Source of the DNA: an uncultured Bacteroidales bacterium
GTDB taxonomy: Bacteria > Bacteroidota > Bacteroidia > Bacteroidales > Bacteroidaceae
Length of the DNA stretch: 64,000 nt
Assembly (NCBI GenBank): GCA_902802265.1
Contig: CADCLN010000005.1
Location: 1-64,000 of the forward strand
Direction of reading: 5' to 3'
Part shown: positions 19,501 through 27,115 of the stretch, piece by piece
Layout of the letters: each line of letters opens with the position of its first letter
Position numbering within the stretch: position 1 is the first letter of the stretch
Translations under genes and position numbers: made by a program
The notes under the pieces: model-generated
Seen by the model: only the letters and a program-made list of their open reading frames with translations
Databases searched by the model: none
What the model was told of the DNA's origin: nothing

Positions 19501-20234
19501 TCTATTTGGCAGGCTTCGACGTGAAAGACGTGATGATGACCGACCTGGTTTCTGGACGCGAAACGCTGGCAGATATCCGCATGATTGTGTTCTGTGGAGG
19601 TTTCTCCAATTCCGATGTGCTGGGCAGTGCAAAGGGCTGGGCTGGAGCTTTCCTGTTCAATCCGAAAGCCAAGGCAGCGCTGGATGCGTTCTATGCTCGT
19701 GAAGACACGCTGTCGCTGGGCATCTGCAATGGTTGTCAGCTGATGGTGGAACTGGGACTTGTCAACCAGGCTGCGGTGGCAACAGGCAAGCTGCTGGATG
19801 CAGACCGGCTGGTGGACTACAAACACCACTATGCCGAGATGCGCCACAATGTGAGCCACAAATTCGAGAGTGCGTTTGTCACCCTTCAGATTCCTGAGAA
19901 CCGCAGCGTGATGTTTGGTTCGCTCAGTGGCAACAAACTGGGCATTTGGGTGGCTCACGGTGAAGGCAACTTCCATTTGCCACAGGCCGAAAGCGAATAC
20001 AACATCGTGGCAAAATACCGCTACTCAGGCTATCCTGCCAATCCGAATGGTTCTACCTACGACGTGGCAGGCATCTGTTCTGCCGACGGTCGTCATTTAG
20101 CCATGATGCCCCACTTGGAGCGTGCCATCTTCCCGTGGCAACAGGCTCATTACCCTGCTGACCGCAGAAAGGATGAAGTGACCCCGTGGATAGAAGCCTT
20201 TGTCAATGCACGTAAATGGATAGAAAAGCGTTAA
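16515..20234 (+). CDS. purL: Phosphoribosylformylglycinamidine synthase (single-chain PurL)
   Basis: The ATP-dependent enzyme that turns FGAR into FGAM with glutamine nitrogen, the fourth step of purine synthesis. The 1239 residues are the large single-chain form, fusing the synthetase and glutaminase. Visible motifs are NSEHCRHKIF (about 158-167), KAETHNFPT with GAATGTGGEIRD (near 250-275), and a class I glutaminase domain in the last quarter, with GICNGCQLM holding the nucleophile near Cys1071. Codons are G-ending rather than C-ending. It has its own promoter. A small membrane protein follows 28 nt later. No purine riboswitch was seen. Confidence 0.97.
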   Translation: MIYFFQTPAKSIVATSVDHELSADEVTRLCWLYGEATLLSDQTLTGFFVGPRREMITPWSTNAVEITQNMAIGGVQRIEEYFPVDSAEADHDPMLQRMYKGLDQDIFTVNIKPAPILSIENLEAYNEQEGLALSPEEIEYLHKVEGQLGRKLTDSEVFGFAQINSEHCRHKIFGGTFIIDGVERESSLFQMIKRTTQEHPNKILSAYKDNVAFSQGPVVEQFAPKDHATSDYFVVKNIESVISLKAETHNFPTTVEPFNGAATGTGGEIRDRMGGGVGSWPIAGTAVYMTSYPSSQRPWLYQSPEQILIKASNGASDFGNKFGQPLICGSVLTFEHQEEQDATQYGYDKVIMLAGGVGYAAKRDCLKGTPQKGNKIVVVGGDNYRIGLGGGSVSSVDTGRYSSGIELNAVQRANPEMQKRANNLVRALCEEDVNPVVSIHDHGSAGHVNCLSELVEDCGGLIDMTKLPIGDKTLSSKEIIANESQERMGLLIDEKHIEHVRQIAERERAPLYVVGETTGDAHFAFVQGDGVRPFDLDVAQMFGHSPKTVMRDETVVRTYEGVTYSYKEIAQYLEGVLRLEAVACKDWLTNKVDRSVTGKVARQQCQGEIQLPLSDCGVVALDYRGKAGIATAIGHAPGAGLADPAAGSVLSVAESLTNLVWAPMADGLESVSLSANWMWPCRSQQGEDARLYQAVQALSDFCIELGVNVPTGKDSLSMTQQYPDGSKVISPGTVIVSSGGEVSDIRKVVSPVLVNDTETTLLHIDFSFDTLKLGGSAFAQSLGKVGSDVPTVKNAEYFRDAFLAVNQLVAEEKLLAGHDISAGGLITCLLEMTFANKEGGIDANLKDIAEKDPVKVLFAENPGVVVQVKNADLKDVEQQLDHAGVGYVEIGHPIAERVVKVKKDGRTRVFDIDHLRDVWYETSYRLDTKQSSGGMAKERFQNYKQQPIEHQFRPDFTGKLAQYGLECLNTPHANRPKAAIIREKGTNGEREMAYSLYLAGFDVKDVMMTDLVSGRETLADIRMIVFCGGFSNSDVLGSAKGWAGAFLFNPKAKAALDAFYAREDTLSLGICNGCQLMVELGLVNQAAVATGKLLDADRLVDYKHHYAEMRHNVSHKFESAFVTLQIPENRSVMFGSLSGNKLGIWVAHGEGNFHLPQAESEYNIVAKYRYSGYPANPNGSTYDVAGICSADGRHLAMMPHLERAIFPWQQAHYPADRRKDEVTPWIEAFVNARKWIEKR

Positions 20235-20262
20235 AAGGAAATCATGACAGGCACTTCGCGGT

Positions 20263-20460
20263 ATGGCATCTAATGTAATATTTATCCTGCTTGGTTTTTT
20301 CGTGATGAGGGTTCTGCCCGACTGGATACCCGAACAGATGGGATTCCTGAAATCCATTCTGCGCTGGGTGTGCTACTTGGTGGGGTTGGCCGTCATCATC
20401 TATTTCGTTTGCTCTATGCTTTACAATATTCCACATTCTTGGTACAATTTGTTATACTAA
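20263..20460 (+). CDS. Small membrane protein of unknown function
   Basis: 65 residues, mostly two hydrophobic helices (about 5-17 and 33-53) joined by a short loop with WIPEQMG. The ATG at 20263 has no strong ribosome binding site. It starts 28 nt after purL on the same strand and may be its passenger. No family is recognised. The hydrophobic pattern and the good fit between genes favour a real gene over a chance frame, but the evidence is thin. Confidence 0.5.
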   Translation: MASNVIFILLGFFVMRVLPDWIPEQMGFLKSILRWVCYLVGLAVIIYFVCSMLYNIPHSWYNLLY

Positions 20461-20574
20461 TTCACAATTGTTAGTTATGAATTGAAAAATACCCCTCAAA
20501 CGTTCTTTTTTTGAAGAAATTCAGTAAAAAACGAAAAAAAGTTCGCTTTTTTTTGCAGGGTTAATCAATATTAA

Positions 20575-20583
20575 CTAATTTTG
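20575..20583 (+). promoter_or_regulatory. Candidate promoter of the OmpA-family gene
   Basis: TAATTTTTG resembles the -7 element with one extra spacer base. TTTGC at 20552-20555 lies about 20 nt upstream as a -33 element. The ATG is at 20624. Confidence 0.5.
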
Positions 20584-20623
20584 ACCCCAAAATACTATTT
20601 AAAACAAATAAAAGAGTCAAATT

Positions 20624-21733
20624 ATGCGTATTTTTAAAACCATCTTTGCTTCTGCGGTAATGGCAACATGCGGTCTGACAGCATTTGCACAGAACCCCGT
20701 TGCCGATGAAGAAGCACAGTCGCTGGGCTACAAACCACAGCCATACGGCTTTGTACAGGTACAAGGCGGTGTTAATAAAGTGTTCTCTCCAGGCAGTAAG
20801 TTCAATCCTACATTCAGTGTGGGTGTCGGCGGCATGTTCACCCCCATTGTGGGTGCCCGTCTGCATGTCAACGGACTTGAAACGAAAAATGGATTCGGCT
20901 CCATCGACAACACCTACAAGTTCAAGTACATCACTTCTGACCTTGACTTGATGCTCAACATTGTGAACATCTTCAGCAAGAAAAACCTGCACCCCGTTGA
21001 TGTCTATCTCATCGGTGGTATTGGTCTGAACTATGCATGGAACAACAAGCAATTCTGCGAACTCTCTGGCATGGCAGAGGACATTTCAAACGCATGGGGT
21101 CCAGACAAGACACCACGCGGAAGCCTCTTGAACCACAATCTGCGTGTCGGTGTCTTGGCAGACGTGAACGTAGCGAAGCACTGGAGTGTCGGCTTGGAAG
21201 TAGATCTCAACTCGCTCGACGACCGTTTCAATTCAAAGTACAAGAACAGCGATGACTGGATGCTCACGGCACAGCTCTCTGTTACCTACAAATTCGGTTT
21301 CAAGAAGCCTAACAAGCCAGCACCGGCACCAGTAGTGGCCACTCCAGCCCCCGTTGTTCCTGTGAAGGATGTAGAGAAGGATGTGGCTAAGCCCGCGCTT
21401 GTCATTACTGAAGAACCCATCAACGAAACCATCTTCTTCCAGATTCGCGAAACAGACAACGCTGCCAACAAGGCTGCCGTTATCAACAAGGTGGCAGAGT
21501 GGTGCAAGAAGTATCCTAACAAGACTGTCAGCATTGACGGTTATGCCGACAAGGGTACAGGTAATCCAAAGATTAATCAGGGTTACGCACAGAAACGTGC
21601 TGAGAGTGTAGCCAAGGCACTGCAAGAAAAGGGCGTTCCTGCCAAGCAGATTAAGGTTTCCTCTCATGGTGACGAAATCCAGCCATTTGCTGACAACGAC
21701 AAGAACCGCTGCGTCATCATCGTAGGTAAGTAA
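20624..21733 (+). CDS. OmpA-family outer membrane beta-barrel protein
   Basis: 369 residues with a signal peptide (to about 22, AFAQ). The N-terminal region (about 25-225) looks like an eight-strand barrel with alternating aromatic strands (PYGFVQVQGG, HWSVGLEVDLNSL, LTAQLSVTYKFGF). A proline/alanine/valine linker (about 226-250) leads to a C-terminal OmpA peptidoglycan-binding domain (about 265-369) with GYADKGTGNPKINQGYAQKR. It probably links the outer membrane to the cell wall. Such porin-like proteins are abundant in Prevotella and Bacteroides. A strong terminator follows. Confidence 0.9.
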   Translation: MRIFKTIFASAVMATCGLTAFAQNPVADEEAQSLGYKPQPYGFVQVQGGVNKVFSPGSKFNPTFSVGVGGMFTPIVGARLHVNGLETKNGFGSIDNTYKFKYITSDLDLMLNIVNIFSKKNLHPVDVYLIGGIGLNYAWNNKQFCELSGMAEDISNAWGPDKTPRGSLLNHNLRVGVLADVNVAKHWSVGLEVDLNSLDDRFNSKYKNSDDWMLTAQLSVTYKFGFKKPNKPAPAPVVATPAPVVPVKDVEKDVAKPALVITEEPINETIFFQIRETDNAANKAAVINKVAEWCKKYPNKTVSIDGYADKGTGNPKINQGYAQKRAESVAKALQEKGVPAKQIKVSSHGDEIQPFADNDKNRCVIIVGK

Positions 21734-21734
21734 C

Positions 21735-21786
21735 CACAGATTACACAGATTCTTCAGATTACACAGATTCTTCAGATTACACAGAG
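21735..21786 (+). repeat. ACAGATTAC-type tandem repeat
   Basis: CACAGATTACACAGATTCTT and CAGATTACACAGATTCTTCA-type units (18-nt period made of two 9-mers) follow the OmpA stop directly. The same word family is found at 24061-24090, 40685-40710, 48769-48790 and, reversed, 50970-51002. Confidence 0.8.
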
Positions 21787-21790
21787 CAAA

Positions 21791-21825
21791 AGAGAGCACA
21801 GAGTGAAAAAATCTCTGTGCTCTCT
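21791..21825. terminator. Bidirectional terminator between ompA-like gene and metG
   Basis: AGAGAGCACAGAG (21791-21803) pairs with CTCTGTGCTCTCT (21813-21825), a perfect 13-bp stem with the loop TGAAAAAAT. TTATAT follows on the plus strand. It lies between two converging genes. Confidence 0.8.
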
Positions 21826-21870
21826 TTATATATAAATAATGTGTAAAATGCTGTGCCCTCTGTGTTATTC

Positions 21871-23937
21871 CTAACAAACCTGGCTACCACCTTTCACAGG
21901 GCTTTCCACCGTTGTTACGCTGATGCTGCCGTCCCAATTCTCGGCAGAGAGTATCATGCCTTCGCTCACCAGTCCGTTCTTAAACTCACGGGGAGCCAAG
22001 TTTGCAATGAAGAGTACCTGCTTGCCAATAAGCTTTTCGGGTTCATACCACTGAGCAATGCCGCTGACGATGGTGCGTCCCTTCGGTGTTCCGTCGTCCA
22101 GCTTGAACTTCAGCAGCTTCTTCATTTTCGGCACACGTTCACATTCCAATACCGTAGCTACACGGATGTCCAACTTCTGGAAATCGTCAAACGCAACCGT
22201 TTCCTTCACAGGCGCAGCTTCCACATTGGCCTCTGCATTTGCTTTCACCGTGGCTTCAAGTTTCTCCACCTGGAACTGGATGACATCGTCCTCAATCTTC
22301 GAGAACAGCAATTCTGGCTTGCCCAACTGTTTGCCAGCAGGCAGAATGTCTGTCCTTCCCAGTTCTTCCCAGTTCACGGCTGGCATCTGAATCATTTGGC
22401 GCAGTCTTGCACTGCTGAACGGCAGGAATGGCTCGAATGCTATGGCCAGGTTCGCTGTCAGTTGCAGGGAAATGTAGATAATCGTCTTCACACGTTCTGG
22501 GTCGGTCTTGATGACTTTCCACGGCTCTTCGTCAGCAATATATTTGTTGCCGATGCGAGCCAGGTTCATCGCCTCCTTCTGTGCTTCGCGGAACTTGAAG
22601 GCTTCCAGCAGGCTCTCCACACGTTCCTTCACGCTGACAAACTCTGCCAACGTAGCCTTGTCTGTCTCTGTCAGTTCGCCACAGGCTGGTACCACACCGT
22701 CGTAATACTTCTGCGTCAGCTGCAAGGCACGGTTCACAAAGTTTCCGTAGATAGCCACCAGTTCGTTGTTGCAATGTGCCTGGAAGTCAGCCCACGTGAA
22801 GTCGTTGTCCTTCGTTTCAGGTGCATTGGCAGTCAATACGTAGCGCAACTCATCCTGACGGTTGGGCAATTCCTCCAAATACTCATTCAGCCAGACGGCA
22901 TAATTCTTGGATGTGGAAATCTTGTTTCCTTCCAAATTCAGAAACTCATTGGAAGGCACGTTGTCGGGCAAAATGTAGTCGCCATGTGCTTTCAACATCG
23001 ACGGGAACACGATGCAGTGGAACACTATGTTGTCTTTACCGATGAAGTGCACCAGTCGGGTTTCTTCGTCTTGCCACCACTTCTGCCATGTGCCCCACTT
23101 CTCAGGCTCCTTTTCGCAAAGCTCCTTCGTGTTGCTGATGTAACCGATGGGCGCATCAAACCACACATACAGCACCTTGCCCTCTGCACCCTCAACAGGT
23201 ACAGGAATGCCCCAATCCAGGTCACGGGTTACGGCACGTGGTTTCAGGCCACTGTCCAGCCAACTCTTGCATTGGCCATACACATTGCTGCGCCACTCTG
23301 TGTGCTCCTTCAGAATCCACTGCTCCAACCACGGCTGATACTGGTCGAGTGGCAGATACCAGTGTTTGGTTGTTTTCTTTACCAACGGATTGCCGTTGAT
23401 GGCATTCACAGGATTAATCAGTTCATCGGGCGACAGCGTAGCACCACACTTCTCGCACTGGTCGCCGTAAGCACCTTCGCTGTGACAGCGTGGACACTCA
23501 CCTTTGATGTTGCGGTCGGTGAGGAACTGCTGAGTCTCTTCGTCGTAGAACTGTTCTGAAATCTGTTCCACAAACTTCCCTTCGTCATATAGTTTGCGGA
23601 AAAAGTCAGCTGCAAACTGGTGGTGAATCTTGCTGGTCGTGCGAGAATAGACATCAAACGAAATGCCAAAATCCTCGAAAGACTTCTTGATGATGCCGTG
23701 GTAGCGGTCCACCACATCTTGCACCGTGCAACCTTCCTTTTTAGCACGAATGGTGACAGGCACACCGTGTTCGTCCGAACCGCCAATGAAAACAACCTCG
23801 CGTCCCTTCAACCGGAGGTAGCGCACATAAATATCAGCAGGCACATACACACCAGCCAAATGTCCGATATGCACCGGTCCGTTGGCATACGGCAAAGCAG
23901 CTGTTACGGTCGTTCTTTTAAAATTCTTCTGTTCCAT
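21871..23937 (-). CDS. metG: Methionyl-tRNA synthetase
   Basis: Charges initiator and elongator tRNA-Met. With the start at 23937 it has 688 residues. The class I HIGH motif is HIGH at 23-26, the zinc knuckle reads CPRCHS...CEKC, and the KMSKS-loop equivalent is KISTSK. A C-terminal EMAP-II/Trbp111-like tRNA-binding domain occupies the last 110 residues ([11 protein letters not shown]...). The frame stays open 17 codons further upstream (to 23988), but that stretch contains the promoter and heptamer repeats. The ATG at 23937, giving [15 protein letters not shown], lies about 25 nt past the expected transcription start and is the better choice. It is divergent from the glycosyltransferase gene. 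Confidence 0.96.
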   Translation of the reverse strand: MEQKNFKRTTVTAALPYANGPVHIGHLAGVYVPADIYVRYLRLKGREVVFIGGSDEHGVPVTIRAKKEGCTVQDVVDRYHGIIKKSFEDFGISFDVYSRTTSKIHHQFAADFFRKLYDEGKFVEQISEQFYDEETQQFLTDRNIKGECPRCHSEGAYGDQCEKCGATLSPDELINPVNAINGNPLVKKTTKHWYLPLDQYQPWLEQWILKEHTEWRSNVYGQCKSWLDSGLKPRAVTRDLDWGIPVPVEGAEGKVLYVWFDAPIGYISNTKELCEKEPEKWGTWQKWWQDEETRLVHFIGKDNIVFHCIVFPSMLKAHGDYILPDNVPSNEFLNLEGNKISTSKNYAVWLNEYLEELPNRQDELRYVLTANAPETKDNDFTWADFQAHCNNELVAIYGNFVNRALQLTQKYYDGVVPACGELTETDKATLAEFVSVKERVESLLEAFKFREAQKEAMNLARIGNKYIADEEPWKVIKTDPERVKTIIYISLQLTANLAIAFEPFLPFSSARLRQMIQMPAVNWEELGRTDILPAGKQLGKPELLFSKIEDDVIQFQVEKLEATVKANAEANVEAAPVKETVAFDDFQKLDIRVATVLECERVPKMKKLLKFKLDDGTPKGRTIVSGIAQWYEPEKLIGKQVLFIANLAPREFKNGLVSEGMILSAENWDGSISVTTVESPVKGGSQVC

Positions 23938-23965
23938 TTTTATTTCATTTAAGTATATTTCGGTG

Positions 23966-23973
23966 CAAAGGTA
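23966..23973 (-). promoter_or_regulatory. Promoter of metG
   Basis: TACCTTTG on the minus strand is an exact -7 match inside the repeated 20-nt block. Heptamer repeats occupy the -33 position, and no TTG is visible there. Confidence 0.75.
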
Positions 23974-24196
23974 AGAATTATTTACCATTTACCATTTACC
24001 ATTTACTATTTACCATTTACCATTTACCATTTTTTTGCAAAAACATCCCGCATTCTTCGCCACAGATTACACAGATTTTTCAGATTACACAAATGATTCT
24101 TCATTTTTCATTTTTTATTATTCTTTATTCTTCATTTTTCACTACCTTTGTTAGGAAAAAATAGTAAATGGTAAATGGTAAATGGTAAATAATTCT

Positions 24197-24204
24197 TACC
24201 TTTG
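24197..24204 (+). promoter_or_regulatory. Promoter of the GT9 glycosyltransferase gene
   Basis: TACCTTTG is an exact -7 match, 24 nt before the ATG at 24229, at the end of a heptamer array. Confidence 0.75.
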
Positions 24205-24228
24205 CAGATAAAACGTAATAACGTAACA

Positions 24229-25284
24229 ATGGTAAATAAGAAACTCCTTGTCATGCGCTTCTCCGCATTGGGCGATGTGGCCATGACAGTGCCAGTCATC
24301 ACACAGTTGGCACAGCAACATCCCGAACTGCGCATCACCGTGCTGACACGCATCCGTTTTGTTCCGCTTTTCGAGTGGGCACCCTCCAATGTGGAAGTAA
24401 AGGGAATCTCCCTTGACAACTACAAGGGCATCACGGGTTTGACACGCCTCTACACCACCTTGCAGCAAGCAGACTACGATGCTGTACTCGACCTCCACAA
24501 CGTTTTGCGTACCCGCTATCTGCGCACCCTTTTCCGACTCTCAGGTAAACAGGTGGCCGTCATCGACAAGGGACGTCGGCAGAAACATGCCCTTATTGGA
24601 AACGGCGTGACCACACCTCCTCTCCGCTCCATGTTTGAACGCTACGCCGACGTCTTTCGGGAAATAGGCTACGTGGTTGAACTAAACCCCAACCAACCCC
24701 TCTTCCCAACTCTTCCCAGTTATGGAACAGACCTGCCATTCGGGTGGCTGCCTCCCCACAGCGAAAAGAGGCCCATCCTTATCGGCGTAGCCCCCTTTGC
24801 AGCCCACGACATGAAAATCTATCCACTCGACCAGATGCGGTTGGCATGTGATATGTTGCTTGAAAAGGGTTACCAAATCTTTCTCTTTGGAGCAGGCAAG
24901 GAAGAAAGCGAAGAACTCGCCACATGGGAATGTGACAATATGCGATCTGTCTGTGGGCAGCTTGGCGGACTGCACGACGAACTGATACTCATCTCTCAAC
25001 TCGATTTGATGATTAGCATGGACTCAGCTAATATGCACCTTGCAGCCATGCTGGGTACACCCACTCTTAGTCTGTGGGGAGCCACTCATCCCGCAGCCGG
25101 TTTCATGGCATGGGGACAGACTGAAGAGAATGTTCTGCAGATACCCGACCTCCCCTGTCGTCCCTGTTCTATCTACGGCAACAAACCCTGCCATTTGGGT
25201 GACCACCGTTGCTTGACGCAGATTACACCCGAGATGATTGTTGCCCGTACCGTACAGCTATTGTCTGAAAGAACAAGGGATTGA
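24229..25284 (+). CDS. Glycosyltransferase family 9 (heptosyltransferase-like)
   Basis: 351 residues from the ATG at 24229. A TTG in the same frame at 24202 is rejected because it is part of the -7 promoter element. The N-terminus KLLVMRFSALGDVAMT is the classic GT9/heptosyltransferase start, and the C-terminal domain has the nucleotide-sugar-binding features ISMDSANMHLAAMLGTP.LSLWG and CRPCSIYGNKPC. It probably adds a sugar to the lipopolysaccharide core or a surface glycan on the cytoplasmic face of the inner membrane. It stands alone, converging on the CotH-type gene with 52 nt between. Confidence 0.9.
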   Translation: MVNKKLLVMRFSALGDVAMTVPVITQLAQQHPELRITVLTRIRFVPLFEWAPSNVEVKGISLDNYKGITGLTRLYTTLQQADYDAVLDLHNVLRTRYLRTLFRLSGKQVAVIDKGRRQKHALIGNGVTTPPLRSMFERYADVFREIGYVVELNPNQPLFPTLPSYGTDLPFGWLPPHSEKRPILIGVAPFAAHDMKIYPLDQMRLACDMLLEKGYQIFLFGAGKEESEELATWECDNMRSVCGQLGGLHDELILISQLDLMISMDSANMHLAAMLGTPTLSLWGATHPAAGFMAWGQTEENVLQIPDLPCRPCSIYGNKPCHLGDHRCLTQITPEMIVARTVQLLSERTRD

Positions 25285-25336
25285 TTCTTTTCTAACCCGT
25301 TGTTATGTAGTTCTTGTTGCTAATCTTTGTGCCTGT

Positions 25337-27115
25337 TTACTCTTCGTCCAGATAGATTCTGATGAGTGTGGTGATGTCTGCGATGGTGAGGATGCCGTCA
25401 CCGTCGAGGTCGTAGGGGGAGGATGGGGTGTAATTGTATTGTTTGTCAAGATAAGCGATGCGCTCGGTGACCCAGCCCTCCAGACGTTCCAGCGTATCTA
25501 TCTGCGAATTGCGGATGTAGGGGTTTACGCGTGTGACGGTCTGGGTGGCTTGCCACAGTCTGCCCTCCAGTTTGCAGATGTCGCCGACGTGGTAGGTGGC
25601 TGCCTTGTTGTAGGCGGGTGCGGTGTCGTAGTATTCCCAGTGGGGATATACTTCCCAACCTTCGTTGCAGATGGGGTCGCCGTAGCAGGGGCTGTCGGGC
25701 CACAGTTGTCTTTCCTGGCTGTAGCGGGTTTCGCCTACGCGGCTGACCCAGTCGAGGATGATGGGCAGGATGGTTTCTGCCGTCAGTGTTCCGTTTTGGC
25801 GCAGCTGTATGTATCGCTGGCGCAGCTGGCGCTGGTAGTATTTGTCTATCCAGTAGAAGGGGCCTTCGGTCAGGGGTGCGTGGCGATGGGCGGCGGGACG
25901 TACTACGCCGTAGAGGTTGATGCCGAAGGTCTGGTCGAGGTCGTAGGGGGTGACCATCCACCGCTGTCCGTCGTAGGTGAACCACTGCCAGTTTTTCAGG
26001 GATCCGTCGCCGTTGCAGATGAAGTCGTGGAAGACGTTGTAGTCGATCAGGCTTTCGATGTCGAAGTATTGTTCGAAGGCAGTTTTCAGGGTGGCTGTGT
26101 CGGCTCCTTGATAGACGAGTGCGGAGAGCTGGGAATGGATGTTGCTGAGCCGGAGGACGGATGCCTTGACGTGGGCGGAGCGCTGCATGGCGGATGCCTG
26201 GGCGGGGTCGGCGGAGTAGTATGTGGAGGAGGTGTCGATGAGTTCTTGCGGGTTGTTGCCGTCGTAGTCTTTGCCCTGCATGGTGTAGAGCTGTTTGGGG
26301 TTGCGCACTTCGAAGAGTGTCCACCTGACTTTTCCGCGAAATAGGTTGGCATCGTTCAGGTTGCCGTCGAGGTGGATGTGGTTCTCGTCGGTTTTCTCCA
26401 TGTTCATGTTCTTGCGGTGCTTCTTCAGTTGCCAGGCGTAGATGCCGTATAGTTGTCCGCTGAGATAGACGGCACAAGGGAATGCGTCGGGGTAGCAGCG
26501 TGCGCGTTTGGAGGACTGGTAGTAGCCGCCGCGAATCCAGTAGGGGGCGCGGTCGCTGACGATGTGGTCAAAGAGTTTGTAGGCTATCTCACCAATGCCT
26601 CGGCTGAAGTCAGTGTAGAAGGCTTTGAAGTGGAAGGCATCTTGCTTGACCCACCGTCCGATGCGTATGTCGGGGGTGGTGTCTTCGCTCCAGTCTGCTT
26701 CGCAAAATTGGCAGGCAAAGTTGCGTTTGGGGTATTTCAGGGAGTAGCCGCCTTGTCCCTTGATGATGGCGCGTTTCTTGAAGTAATTTCCCGCTCCGTC
26801 GTGGACTTCTACCCACACTTGTTGCTGGGTGGACTTGTTGAGCGGCAGGCGGGTGATGCCGAGGATGTTGACGTAGGCAAAGCGGGGTTCGTCCAGTTCG
26901 AATGCTGACGCGTCGCTGTAGTCTGTCTGGATGGGGAGGTGGGCGGTAGCTTCGGAGAAGGTGGGGTAGTATGCGGCCTGCTTCCGCCGTGGCGACTGGT
27001 ACCACTCCACGTGCATGGTGTCAACGGTGAGTGTGTCAGCTTCCTGCTCAGCGTGTAGGGAGAGAGGAAGGCAAAGGAAAACCACGCACAGTATGGATGA
27101 TAGGTGGGGTTTCAT
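25337..27115 (-). CDS. Secreted CotH-kinase-family protein with dockerin-like tail
   Basis: 592 residues with a signal peptide (to about 22, LHAEQ). The CotH fold runs from about 75 to 470: LPLNKSTQQQVWVEV, IIKGQGGYSLKYPKRNFAC, the central DAFHFKAFYTDFSRG and the conserved WMVTPYDLDQTFGINL, which aligns with the metal-binding DLD/DxD region of CotH kinases. The C-terminus ends in a dockerin-like half repeat (DLDGDGILTIADITTLIRIYL). CotH with dockerin is a combination known from clostridial cellulosomal proteins; here no scaffoldin is in view. Its ATG overlaps the stop of the S41 protease gene by 4 nt, so translation is coupled. Codons are strongly C-ending. Confidence 0.88.
   Translation of the reverse strand: MKPHLSSILCVVFLCLPLSLHAEQEADTLTVDTMHVEWYQSPRRKQAAYYPTFSEATAHLPIQTDYSDASAFELDEPRFAYVNILGITRLPLNKSTQQQVWVEVHDGAGNYFKKRAIIKGQGGYSLKYPKRNFACQFCEADWSEDTTPDIRIGRWVKQDAFHFKAFYTDFSRGIGEIAYKLFDHIVSDRAPYWIRGGYYQSSKRARCYPDAFPCAVYLSGQLYGIYAWQLKKHRKNMNMEKTDENHIHLDGNLNDANLFRGKVRWTLFEVRNPKQLYTMQGKDYDGNNPQELIDTSSTYYSADPAQASAMQRSAHVKASVLRLSNIHSQLSALVYQGADTATLKTAFEQYFDIESLIDYNVFHDFICNGDGSLKNWQWFTYDGQRWMVTPYDLDQTFGINLYGVVRPAAHRHAPLTEGPFYWIDKYYQRQLRQRYIQLRQNGTLTAETILPIILDWVSRVGETRYSQERQLWPDSPCYGDPICNEGWEVYPHWEYYDTAPAYNKAATYHVGDICKLEGRLWQATQTVTRVNPYIRNSQIDTLERLEGWVTERIAYLDKQYNYTPSSPYDLDGDGILTIADITTLIRIYLDEE

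Larger units (their letters stand above)
23965..24205. repeat. Mirror-image repeat block with divergent promoters (metG / GT9)
   Basis: From the left: a leftward promoter inside a 20-nt block (23965-23984), heptamers ATTTACC (to about 24032), ACAGATTAC repeats (24061-24092), TTCTTCATTTTTCATT-type repeats (24097-24140), then heptamers ATGGTAA (24163-24190) running into the same 20-nt block reading rightward (24186-24205). The two outward-facing blocks are identical: TAAATAATTCTTACCTTTGC. Confidence 0.9.

Noticed and set aside
21853-23559. Plus-strand frame of 568 residues opposite metG
   Set aside because: Antisense to metG; its composition mirrors the metG codons and no family is recognisable.
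23938-23988. Upstream extension of metG by 17 codons
   Set aside because: The extension contains the -7 element and heptamers, so it is not in the mRNA.
24061-24180. Insertion-sequence remnant in the metG/GT9 spacer
   Set aside because: No transposase fragment, no target duplication; the content is short tandem repeats only.
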